This document shows, piece after piece, positions 19,337 to 26,328 of a DNA stretch of 64,000 bases (the stretch's first letter is position 1; each line of letters begins with the position of its first letter). A program made the translations under genes and the position numbers. A model generated the notes under the pieces. The model was not told where the DNA came from. It saw nothing but the letters and a program-made list of their open reading frames with translations, and did no database searches. Origin of the DNA: Oceanicaulis sp. MMSF_3324 (GTDB taxonomy: Bacteria; Pseudomonadota; Alphaproteobacteria; Caulobacterales; Maricaulaceae); assembly GCF_030733545.1 (NCBI RefSeq), contig NZ_JASHIU010000012.1, positions 1-64,000 of the forward strand. Direction: 5' to 3'.

Positions 19337-19771
19337 ATGTTTGAAACCTTGAAACGCCTCTTCGCCGGATCCGAGAGCCCTCAGGAGAGATCCCTGAGCC
19401 CTGAGCTCTCCACCGCTGTCCTGCTGGTGGAAGCGGCGCTCTCTGACGGCATTTATGCTGATGTGGAAGAGGCAGAGATCATCACGGTTCTGTGCGCCGG
19501 ATTCGGGCTGGAGAAAGACCGGGCTGCCGAACTGCTCGACGAAGCCGAAGACCTTGCCGAGCAGGCTGTGGATCACCACCGCTTCACCCATGTGGTCAAG
19601 CAATTACCGCGTGACCAGCGGCTTTCCATTCTTGAGGATTTGTGGCGCGTGGTGCTGGCAGATGGCGAGCGCGACGCCCATGAGGACGCCCTGATCCGGC
19701 GCCTGGCGCCGCTGCTGGGCCTGTCCGATCGTGATCGCGCCCAGGCGCGTCATGCCGCCTCGGGCCGTTGA
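19337..19771 (+). CDS. TerB-family (tellurite resistance-like) protein
   Basis: A 144-residue all-helical TerB-like protein. ELSTAVLLVEAALSDGIYAD and the second half (LEDLWRVVLADGERDAHEDA, then LIRRLAPLLGLSD) show the paired acidic EF-like helices of TerB. The tellurite label comes from plasmid TerB; chromosomal single-domain copies have no proven tellurite role. It probably belongs to the helicase-S4 operon. Confidence 0.82.
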   Translation: MFETLKRLFAGSESPQERSLSPELSTAVLLVEAALSDGIYADVEEAEIITVLCAGFGLEKDRAAELLDEAEDLAEQAVDHHRFTHVVKQLPRDQRLSILEDLWRVVLADGERDAHEDALIRRLAPLLGLSDRDRAQARHAASGR

Positions 19772-19843
19772 CAAACGGCTCCCGGGGGGCCATGTCCCCG
19801 CCAACTTTCTGTCTATCATCCTTATTCCGGGACCGCCTGCGCG

Positions 19844-20179
19844 ATGACCTATATCGTCACTGACGCCTGTATTCGCTGCAAATTCACCGATTGCGTGGAA
19901 GTCTGTCCGGTGGACTGCTTCTATGAAGGCGAGAACATGCTCGTCATTCATCCCGATGAATGCATTGACTGCGGCGTCTGCGAGCCGGAATGTCCGATCG
20001 AGGCCATCAAGCCCGACACCGAGGATGACGCAGACGGCAAGTGGCTGGCGTTGAACTCCAAATACGCGACCGAGTGGCCCAACATCACCGTTCGCAAGGA
20101 TCCGCCGGCGGACTACAAGGAGTTCGAGACCATCACGAACAAGCTGGAGAAATACTTCTCCGAAAAACCGGCTACGTGA
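19844..20179 (+). CDS. fdxA: Seven-iron (3Fe-4S/4Fe-4S) ferredoxin
   Basis: A 111-residue FdxA-type ferredoxin. The first cluster motif is [18 protein letters not shown] and the second is [15 protein letters not shown], followed by the long C-terminal extension typical of the alphaproteobacterial form ([18 protein letters not shown]). It is a soluble electron carrier. It lies 72 bases after the TerB-like gene and upstream of carD, an order common in this class. Confidence 0.95.
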   Translation: MTYIVTDACIRCKFTDCVEVCPVDCFYEGENMLVIHPDECIDCGVCEPECPIEAIKPDTEDDADGKWLALNSKYATEWPNITVRKDPPADYKEFETITNKLEKYFSEKPAT

Positions 20180-20201
20180 ATCTCTGAACGCCTTCAAAAT
20201 C

Positions 20202-20217
20202 TTAGCAATCCGTTAAC
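20202..20217 (+). promoter_or_regulatory. CtrA-like box upstream of carD
   Basis: TTAG (20202-20205), a 7-base spacer, then TTAAC (20213-20217). The known CtrA consensus in Caulobacter relatives is TTAA-N7-TTAAC, so this differs at one position. It sits about 40 bases before a candidate sigma-70 promoter. It could be chance, since only one site was seen. Confidence 0.35.
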
Positions 20218-20256
20218 CGCCTTCCGGGGGCGGAATGATCGCCGCTGCGCATCAAG

Positions 20257-20285
20257 TTGAGTTTTTGTAGTTTTTCTGTTATGGT
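20257..20285 (+). promoter_or_regulatory. Candidate sigma-70 promoter of carD
   Basis: TTGAGT (20257-20262) and TATGGT (20280-20285) are separated by 17 bases, each matching four of six consensus positions, within a T-rich stretch unusual for this GC-rich DNA. It predicts transcription from about 20292, giving carD a leader of about 170 bases. Confidence 0.45.
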
Positions 20286-20352
20286 CTTTGTCTTCGGTGA
20301 GCGCAGATGCGCGTATTCCGGGACAGCAACCGCCTTGATGTAACTGTTTCAC

Positions 20353-20398
20353 AAAAAGCCCGGCCGCTGGTCTTCAAGCAAGATCAGAGCGGGGCTTT
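20353..20398 (+). terminator. Long hairpin between fdxA and carD
   Basis: AAAGCCC (20355-20361) pairs with GGGCTTT (20392-20398). Inside, CGCT (20365-20368) pairs with AGCG (20388-20391) and GGTCTT (20369-20374) pairs with AAGATC (20380-20385) with one G-U, leaving a 5-base loop. It could end fdxA transcripts, as a T-run follows and an A-run precedes. If the promoter at 20257 is real, it lies inside the carD leader and could act as an attenuator. Confidence 0.6.
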
Positions 20399-20461
20399 GC
20401 GCGGTCCATTAGACCCCGTCACCATGATCAGTTCGGCAGGCTTTGGACGAGAGGGCCTCGT

Positions 20462-20980
20462 ATGACCAAGAAATCCGCCAACGATAATAAGACGTTCAAG
20501 AAAAGCGACTATGTGGTCTATCCAGCCCATGGCGTGGGCCGCGTTGTGGGCGTCGAAAAAGAAAGCGTCGCCGGATATGATATCGAGGTCTATGTCGTTT
20601 CCTTTGAACAGGACAAGATGACCCTTCGCGTTCCGACCGCGAAAGCCACGGCCGCCGGCATGCGTCCGCTGGCCAGCGACGATGTCCTCAAGGATGCGCT
20701 CAAGACCCTGAAGGGCAAGCCCAAGGTCAAGCGCACCATGTGGAGCCGCCGCGCCCAGGAATACGAAGCCAAGATCAATTCGGGCGACCTGATCTCCATT
20801 GCGGAAGTCGTTCGCGACCTGCACCGCCAGGAAGATCAGCCCGAACCGTCCTATTCCGAGCGTCAGCTTTATGAGTCCGCGCTGGACCGCATGGTCCGTG
20901 AAGTCGCCGCCGTCGAAAAAGTCGACCGCGAAAAAGCGCTGGAAATGCTGACCACGACCCTGACGAAAAAGGCCGCGTAA
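20462..20980 (+). CDS. carD: CarD-family transcriptional regulator
   Basis: A 172-residue CarD/CdnL protein. The N-terminal RNA-polymerase-interacting Tudor-like domain (KSDYVVYPAHGVGRVVGVEK, YVVSFEQDKMTLRVP) is followed by a helical DNA-binding domain (WSRRAQEYEAKINSGDLISI). It stabilises open promoter complexes by binding the polymerase beta subunit. It has its own upstream region, with a hairpin and candidate promoter, and a terminator at 21013-21046. Confidence 0.94.
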   Translation: MTKKSANDNKTFKKSDYVVYPAHGVGRVVGVEKESVAGYDIEVYVVSFEQDKMTLRVPTAKATAAGMRPLASDDVLKDALKTLKGKPKVKRTMWSRRAQEYEAKINSGDLISIAEVVRDLHRQEDQPEPSYSERQLYESALDRMVREVAAVEKVDREKALEMLTTTLTKKAA

Positions 20981-21012
20981 CAGGCCGACAGTCGTCAGCA
21001 TACGAATTGTGG

Positions 21013-21046
21013 ACACCCCGTCAGACGGTTCTGGCGGGGTGTTTTG
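21013..21046 (+). terminator. Rho-independent terminator of carD
   Basis: ACACCCCG (21013-21020) pairs with CGGGGTGT (21035-21042), followed by TTTTG. Placed 33 bases after the carD stop, in the plus orientation. Confidence 0.8.
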
Positions 21047-21160
21047 CATTCCACCCCAGCGTTTCGTGAACCATTACATCCTTGCGTGATCCAGACTGGC
21101 CATCGCCTCGTATAGACTTGGGAACAGATCAAAGGCCCATGCGAAACGAAAGCGAATGTG

Positions 21161-22066
21161 ATGTCACACTCAGCCCCGACTCGCTCCGCCCCGGCGCGGT
21201 CCGCAGACCCTGACCGTCGCTTCATGAAGCAGGCGATGGACGCCCCTCTTCTTGAACGCGAGGAAGAACTCGACCTCGCCACCGCGTGGAAGGAAAAGGG
21301 CGACGAAGAGGCGCTACATACGCTGACGACGGCCTATATGCGGCTCGTGATCTCCATCGCCGCCAAGTTTCGCCATTATGGCCTGCCTTTCCCCGATCTG
21401 GTCTCTGAAGGCAATATCGGACTGATGCAGGCGGCAGCGCGCTTTGAACCGGAGCGGGAAGTGCGCTTTTCGACTTACGCCACCTGGTGGATCCGCGCCT
21501 CGATCCAGGATTATGTGCTGCGCAACTGGTCCATCGTTCGGACCGGCACCACGGCGGCCCAGAAATCCCTGTTCTTCAATCTTCGCCGCCTGCGCGCCCT
21601 CATCAAGGACACCAGTTCAGGCCAGCTGACGCCTGAACACCGCGCCTATGTCGCGCAGGCCCTGCGCGTGGGTGAGGATGATGTGGAGAAGATGGCGAGC
21701 CGTCTGGCCGCCGTCGACCGCTCGCTCAACGCCCCCTTCTCAGAAGATGGCGAGGGGGAATGGCAAGACCTCTTGGCCGACGAGAATCCAGATCCGGAAA
21801 CCCTGGTGATGGAAGATCGAGATCAGGCGCAACGGGCCCAATGGCTGGGCGAAGCGCTGAGCCGTCTGAGCGAACGCGAGCAGCTGATCATCCGCGAACG
21901 CCGCTTGGGTGAAGACAGCGTCACGTTGGAAAAGCTGGGTGAACGCCTGGGCATTTCCAAGGAACGTGTGCGTCAGGTCGAGCATCAGGCGCTCAAGAAG
22001 CTCAAGCAGTATCTCACCGAAGTGGTGGGCGACCCCGAGGAAGCCGGCCTGCTGCCCACCGATTAG
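21161..22066 (+). CDS. rpoH: RNA polymerase sigma-32 (heat-shock) factor
   Basis: A 301-residue sigma-70-family factor of the RpoH group. Region 2 is PFPDLVSEGNIGLMQAAARF followed by RFSTYATWWIRASIQDYVLR. The RpoH box QKSLFFNLRRLR is the diagnostic heat-shock signature. Region 4.2 is TLEKLGERLGISKERVRQVE. The ATG at 21161 is chosen; a GTG directly precedes it. Its stop lies 2 bases from the convergent nuclease-like gene. Confidence 0.93.
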   Translation: MSHSAPTRSAPARSADPDRRFMKQAMDAPLLEREEELDLATAWKEKGDEEALHTLTTAYMRLVISIAAKFRHYGLPFPDLVSEGNIGLMQAAARFEPEREVRFSTYATWWIRASIQDYVLRNWSIVRTGTTAAQKSLFFNLRRLRALIKDTSSGQLTPEHRAYVAQALRVGEDDVEKMASRLAAVDRSLNAPFSEDGEGEWQDLLADENPDPETLVMEDRDQAQRAQWLGEALSRLSEREQLIIRERRLGEDSVTLEKLGERLGISKERVRQVEHQALKKLKQYLTEVVGDPEEAGLLPTD

Positions 22067-22068
22067 GG

Positions 22069-22860
22069 TCAGGGCAGCGATACCGGCGCCGGCGCATCGA
22101 TGATCTCGATCTGCGCCGGGCTTGCGACGTGGATCATCGGGCCGTTTTCGTCGTAGAGCCAGCCGCGCACCCGTATGTGAGCCCCATCCAGAGTTGCAGG
22201 ATCGTAGAGCCCCTGTTGCTCAAAGCGCTCACGGTCTTGCCGATTGAGGCTGACCGTAAAATCGGTGCGCCAGTTCGAGCCGAAATTGAGATAGAGGCGT
22301 CCATTGCGCGCCTCGCCCACCGCAACCACGCGGCCTTCGATGATCTGGGCGCTGTCGAGATGTTGCGCCAGGGGATCGGGGTCCGGCGAACGGATGAGAA
22401 AGCCCCCCTCAGCCCAACCGCCCCGATCCGCCGAACGCGCCTCGGCTTCCAGCTCGTAGAGCAAGGCTGAACGCATTGCGGCCGCAGGCCGAGGCCAGAC
22501 TATGGCCCAGCCCGCCTTTACCATTTCAGCGTCCAGATAGACCGTCTGAGACCCCCGGTTGAACATCGCCAGCACAATGGGCCGATCATACCGGTCGGGT
22601 CCCGCTTCGGTCTCAACGAGACGCAAGGCGTCGCCCGCTTCGTCCAGCAAGGACTGCAAAGCCAGCCGAGACGCATCGCTCTCCCCGCCCCGAATACCGG
22701 CCAGAAGCGCGTAGACACGCTTCCCTTCCGCATTCTCATAAAGGAAGCCATGCCCTGTGCGTGCGCCCAAAGCCTCGACCGGTTCGACCGGTCGGGCTTC
22801 AGGCGCCCGACAGGCGGACAGGCAGATCAGAACCAGCGTCAAACACGCGATCCATCTCAT
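22069..22860 (-). CDS. Thermonuclease-fold lipoprotein, possibly inactive
   Basis: A 263-residue lipoprotein with lipobox L-S-A-C at residues 14-17. The middle resembles the staphylococcal nuclease fold: ALQSLLDEAGDALRLVE, then DRYDRPIVLAMF and VKAGWAIVWPR, as in SNase-like proteins. However, the usual V-D-T-P-E metal and catalytic segment is replaced by GIRGGES, so nuclease activity is doubtful. A second beta-rich domain (RLYLNFGSNWRTDFTVSLNR) is also seen in SNase-like periplasmic proteins. It is convergent with rpoH. Confidence 0.65.
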   Translation of the reverse strand: MRWIACLTLVLICLSACRAPEARPVEPVEALGARTGHGFLYENAEGKRVYALLAGIRGGESDASRLALQSLLDEAGDALRLVETEAGPDRYDRPIVLAMFNRGSQTVYLDAEMVKAGWAIVWPRPAAAMRSALLYELEAEARSADRGGWAEGGFLIRSPDPDPLAQHLDSAQIIEGRVVAVGEARNGRLYLNFGSNWRTDFTVSLNRQDRERFEQQGLYDPATLDGAHIRVRGWLYDENGPMIHVASPAQIEIIDAPAPVSLP

Positions 22861-22914
22861 GACACACCCCCCAACAGGGGAATATACTGCCCGCCAGACT
22901 TTTAGAGGCCAAGC

Positions 22915-25017
22915 CTAGAACCGTGCGTTCATACGCAGCCAAGCTCCGGCGCCAGCCCCAGGGATGCGCTCGCCGACCGGCACGCCCAGCCCCGCATTAC
23001 GGTTATAGCCGCCCAGATGGTCGCGATAGGGCTGATCAAGCAGGTTCTCGACCCCCGCCGAAAGGCGCACGCGCTCGGATACATCCCAGTGGCCGTAAGC
23101 GTTCAAAAGGACGTGCCCCGGCGTTTCCGCCTCGTTGTTCTCACGCGACACCCGGTCCTGCTCGGCCACCATCAGGGTTTCAAGGCTCACGGACCAGACC
23201 GCCTGCTGATAGGTCGCGCTGAGCCGCAGAGAGGCCGGTGAGATGCGATACAGGTCATTATCCACATCCTCGCGTTCCCCGCGCATATAGGTCAGAACGC
23301 CATCCACACGCCAAGCCTGGGTCAGCACCAGTCCAAAATCTGCATCCAGCCCGTAAAGCCGCGCGTCCACATTGGAAAATCGCAAGGGCGTAGGGTCGCC
23401 ATTCATCGCCGAAACCATCTCTAGCGGCGTATCGGCGACGCCGGGCGTAATCGGTTCGGCCGGAACCCCCTGAATGTAATCCTCGACCCAGCTGACATAG
23501 GCCGTCGGCCGCAGATAGGCGCGGGCATTGGCGAAATCGAAGCCGACTTCAAGACTGGTCGCGACTTCAGGTTCAAGATCAAGCGAGCCGACATAGGTGT
23601 TGCCATCGGCCAGCCCGCCCGACGCTGTAATCGGCAACCAGCCATAGCGCTCGACCTGTCCGCCGACCCGGGATTTGCGCGCCAGCGCTCCGCGCATGGT
23701 CACGCTGTCAGAGACGGGACGGGCGATCCGTACGAGACCATCCAGCGTCACATCATCCCAATCGCGCTCGGCTCGGGTGAATGTCAGAGCCAGCATGCGC
23801 GGCCCCATGGGCAGCGCCGTTCCCAGCCGGGGCTCACCGGCTTGGGCGTCATGCGCATCCAGACGCAGACCCGCATAAAGCTCATAGCCGGCCGCCGGTC
23901 CTTCCCATTCGGCATAAACACCCGTTCGCGCCAGCTCCACGTCCGGGAACGGCGTAACCTGGAAATCAGGGTTCATCGGATTGGTGATTGTGGTGTCATG
24001 GCGGATATCAGCGCGGTCCAACCCCACACGGGCCACTCCGCCCTGGAAAGCCCGGTCTGCATCCAGGCTGAACCGGACAGTCTCAGAGCTCGCAAGGGTC
24101 TCACGCTGACGCATGGGCATGGGCGCCGGACGCAGATCGAAATTGTTCATGGCGTGATCAACGCGGGCGTGTTCCGCCGACACAGAGACGCCCCAGCCGC
24201 CCCATTGCGTGTTCAGGCCCAGACGGCTTGTGGACGTATCCATGAAGCGAATGTCCATGGGAAAGGGCGGATTGCCGGTCGGACCGCCTTCCTGGCGGCG
24301 AAAATCCGCTGTCAGCTCGGTCCGGGGCGCCAGGCGCACGCCATAGCCGAAGCCGTACACATCCCGCTCATGGCCCGTCCCGACCAGTGTTCCGTAAGGG
24401 GTATCGCGATCCTCACCGCGTTCTGTCGACGCAAGTAGCTCGAACCGTTGACGATCTATCGCGAGACCGGCCACCCCGCCAATCGCATGACTTTCATCCA
24501 CGCTGCGCACGACCGTGGTGAGGTCGCCCTGGAGCTCCGGACGAGCGGTCTGAGCATAATCGATATGCTTGAAGACGGCGTTCACGCCAGCGCTCAGGGA
24601 CGGGCCCTGACTGACCGGCGCCGGGCCGCGCGTCACTTCCAGACGGTCCAGCAAGGGCGCTGGCGCATAATGTAGCGGCGGATCCATGAGGTTCGGCCCG
24701 CCTGAATGAAACGCCTGCCCATCCAAACGCACTGCGATGCGCGCGCCGTAAAGACCGCGATACTGGACCTGGCCAGAGAGCGCGCCGTTATTGACCAGCG
24801 CAGCGCCCGGAAGGCGAGCCGCCAGGCCGGCGGCATCTGGCGCGGTTGCAGGCGCCAGATCGAGGATGACCGCATCCTGATCGGATGTGAGTGCGGACTG
24901 GCCGGTTACGGTGATGACATCGACCCAGCGCGGGTCCTGATCCGGCGCAGCTTCACGGGCGACGGCAGCGGAAGACAGCGCCAGTGCGGAAACGCTGGCG
25001 AAAAACAATTTGGTCAT
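22915..25017 (-). CDS. TonB-dependent receptor, probable copper (OprC-like) type
   Basis: A 700-residue outer-membrane receptor. Signal peptide (1-20), plug domain (about 35-150) and beta-barrel end in an aromatic Phe. The plug segment LMDPPLHYAPAPLLDRLEVT resembles the MDPP...DRV region of TonB-dependent copper receptors such as OprC. The barrel carries the Met-rich patch PAPMPMRQR. A DUF2946 gene, a family often found next to copper receptors, lies 79 bases upstream. Copper as substrate is an inference from these two points. Confidence 0.8.
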   Translation of the reverse strand: MTKLFFASVSALALSSAAVAREAAPDQDPRWVDVITVTGQSALTSDQDAVILDLAPATAPDAAGLAARLPGAALVNNGALSGQVQYRGLYGARIAVRLDGQAFHSGGPNLMDPPLHYAPAPLLDRLEVTRGPAPVSQGPSLSAGVNAVFKHIDYAQTARPELQGDLTTVVRSVDESHAIGGVAGLAIDRQRFELLASTERGEDRDTPYGTLVGTGHERDVYGFGYGVRLAPRTELTADFRRQEGGPTGNPPFPMDIRFMDTSTSRLGLNTQWGGWGVSVSAEHARVDHAMNNFDLRPAPMPMRQRETLASSETVRFSLDADRAFQGGVARVGLDRADIRHDTTITNPMNPDFQVTPFPDVELARTGVYAEWEGPAAGYELYAGLRLDAHDAQAGEPRLGTALPMGPRMLALTFTRAERDWDDVTLDGLVRIARPVSDSVTMRGALARKSRVGGQVERYGWLPITASGGLADGNTYVGSLDLEPEVATSLEVGFDFANARAYLRPTAYVSWVEDYIQGVPAEPITPGVADTPLEMVSAMNGDPTPLRFSNVDARLYGLDADFGLVLTQAWRVDGVLTYMRGEREDVDNDLYRISPASLRLSATYQQAVWSVSLETLMVAEQDRVSRENNEAETPGHVLLNAYGHWDVSERVRLSAGVENLLDQPYRDHLGGYNRNAGLGVPVGERIPGAGAGAWLRMNARF

Positions 25018-25096
25018 GGAGTTTCATATCTCAGAACAGATCACGCGCTTGCCATTGCAAGCGCCCAAACGCGCAGGAAGCGCGGCGGTGAGGGGA

Positions 25097-25498
25097 TCAG
25101 TTCTGGAACGGCGGGGCGCGCAAACCGACCGGCGGGCCAGCGGGTTGGCGCGGACTGGCCTGATCGATGCGCAAGGCGTGCGCGTTGGCCGTCTTACGCA
25201 CGACCCCGATGATCGGTTTCGCGATATCTTGCAGGACCGCAGCCTGCCCCAGGGCGCAGGCCACACACTCAGACGCGTCATATTGCGAAAGCGGCTGGGG
25301 CTCTTCCAGACCCGTCAAGGCCACCAATTCGGCGATCTGCGCCCGGGCGGCGGCATCCAGCGCCACCTGGCCGCACATGTATTGCGCCGCGTCAAACCCG
25401 GCGGCGTACGCCGTCGTCGCGAGGGGCGACCATAGCGCCTGCAGGACCACGAGCGCGGCGGCGACGCGGATCAGGACCGGATGAAAGCAGCGTAACAT
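25097..25498 (-). CDS. DUF2946-like exported protein
   Basis: A 133-residue protein with an N-terminal hydrophobic signal (about 10-32). Three cysteines lie downstream (YMCGQVAL; SECVACALG) and the extreme C-terminus reads GLRAPPFQN. The small size, paired Cys and terminal R-x-P-P resemble DUF2946, a family frequently linked to copper handling. It is the first gene of a probable two-gene unit with the receptor at 22915. Whether it binds copper is not shown by sequence. Confidence 0.6.
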   Translation of the reverse strand: MLRCFHPVLIRVAAALVVLQALWSPLATTAYAAGFDAAQYMCGQVALDAAARAQIAELVALTGLEEPQPLSQYDASECVACALGQAAVLQDIAKPIIGVVRKTANAHALRIDQASPRQPAGPPVGLRAPPFQN

Positions 25499-25567
25499 AA
25501 TAACGCTATAGGGCAGGCCCGCGCGTTTGGGAAGTGGACGGAATGCCTCACATCACACGCGTCACAC

Positions 25568-26179
25568 TCAGCTCTGTCGAATGATCTCCGCCTCGATCTG
25601 GGCCAGGCGTTCCTTGCCGAAAAACATCTCGTCACCCACAAAAATGGTGGGCATGCCAAACACGCCGCGGGCGACCGCGTCCTGAGTGTTGGCGACGAGA
25701 TGCGCCTTCACCTCCGTCTCCCCGGCTCGAGCCAGAAGCGTGTCGGCATCAAACCCGGCCTCAGAAAAATGCGCCCGGATCACCTCAGCCTGAGTAAAGT
25801 CCAGACCCAGCTCCCACATGCCGACAAACCCCACATCCATGAAGGCGCGCAGCCGGTCAGGCACGTCCAGCTCCACCGCCGCCGCCATGCGCATCAGGGG
25901 CAGGGTGTTCATGGGAAAATGCGGATTGAACTGGAAGGCGTCCAGTCCGTGCTCGGAGACGAAGCGGCGAATCTCGATGTGCTCGTAATCAAGCTTGTTC
26001 GTGATATCGGCGAACGCATAGTAGGGCGACTGATTGCCCGTCTCCTTGAATACTCCGCCCAGCAGACACGGATTATAGCGAAAGCTGACCCCCGTGCGGC
26101 TTTCCAGCTTGGGCAGGACCTTGTGCACCAGATAGGCGTTCGGGCTGCCCAGATCGGTAATGAATTCCGGCTCGATCAT
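25568..26179 (-). CDS. DsbA-fold 2-hydroxychromene-2-carboxylate isomerase-like protein
   Basis: A 203-residue protein of the kappa-GST/DsbA family. The N-terminus EFITDLGSPNAYLVHKVLPK carries the glutathione-contacting Ser in GSPNAY, and the C-terminus has ARGVFGMPTIFVGDEMFFGK with the cis-Pro. There is no CxxC, so it is an isomerase or GST-type protein rather than an oxidase. The name comes from naphthalene degradation, but most chromosomal copies have unknown substrates. The ATG at 26179 fits the family start, and a terminator of the next gene sits just upstream. Confidence 0.82.
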   Translation of the reverse strand: MIEPEFITDLGSPNAYLVHKVLPKLESRTGVSFRYNPCLLGGVFKETGNQSPYYAFADITNKLDYEHIEIRRFVSEHGLDAFQFNPHFPMNTLPLMRMAAAVELDVPDRLRAFMDVGFVGMWELGLDFTQAEVIRAHFSEAGFDADTLLARAGETEVKAHLVANTQDAVARGVFGMPTIFVGDEMFFGKERLAQIEAEIIRQS

Positions 26180-26279
26180 GCTCGTGGACCTCACTTGGCC
26201 GTCCTGCCCCCGTGCAGGCGCACTCCTGTATGAAGTCTCCGCTCCCGACCGCTCCCAGACAAGCCTTTCAGACATGACA

Positions 26280-26306
26280 AACCCCCGAAGCCAGGCTCCG
26301 GGGGTT
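26280..26306 (-). terminator. Terminator of the phytate-locus TonB receptor
   Basis: AACCCCCG (26280-26287) pairs with CGGGGGTT (26299-26306), with an inner AGC/GCT pairing. On the minus strand the stem runs into TTTGTC. It lies 23 bases beyond the receptor's stop codon. Confidence 0.75.
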
Positions 26307-26328
26307 CGACAGAAAGGCGTTGGCCGAT

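Noticed and set aside
19760-19800. TTGACA as a -35 element before fdxA
   Set aside because: At 17 bases the -10 would be CATGTC in a G-run, a poor match.
21060-21160. Sigma-32-type promoter (CTTG...TATAG) before rpoH
   Set aside because: The CTTGCG and TATAGA elements are too far apart (over 20 bases) for a functional pair.
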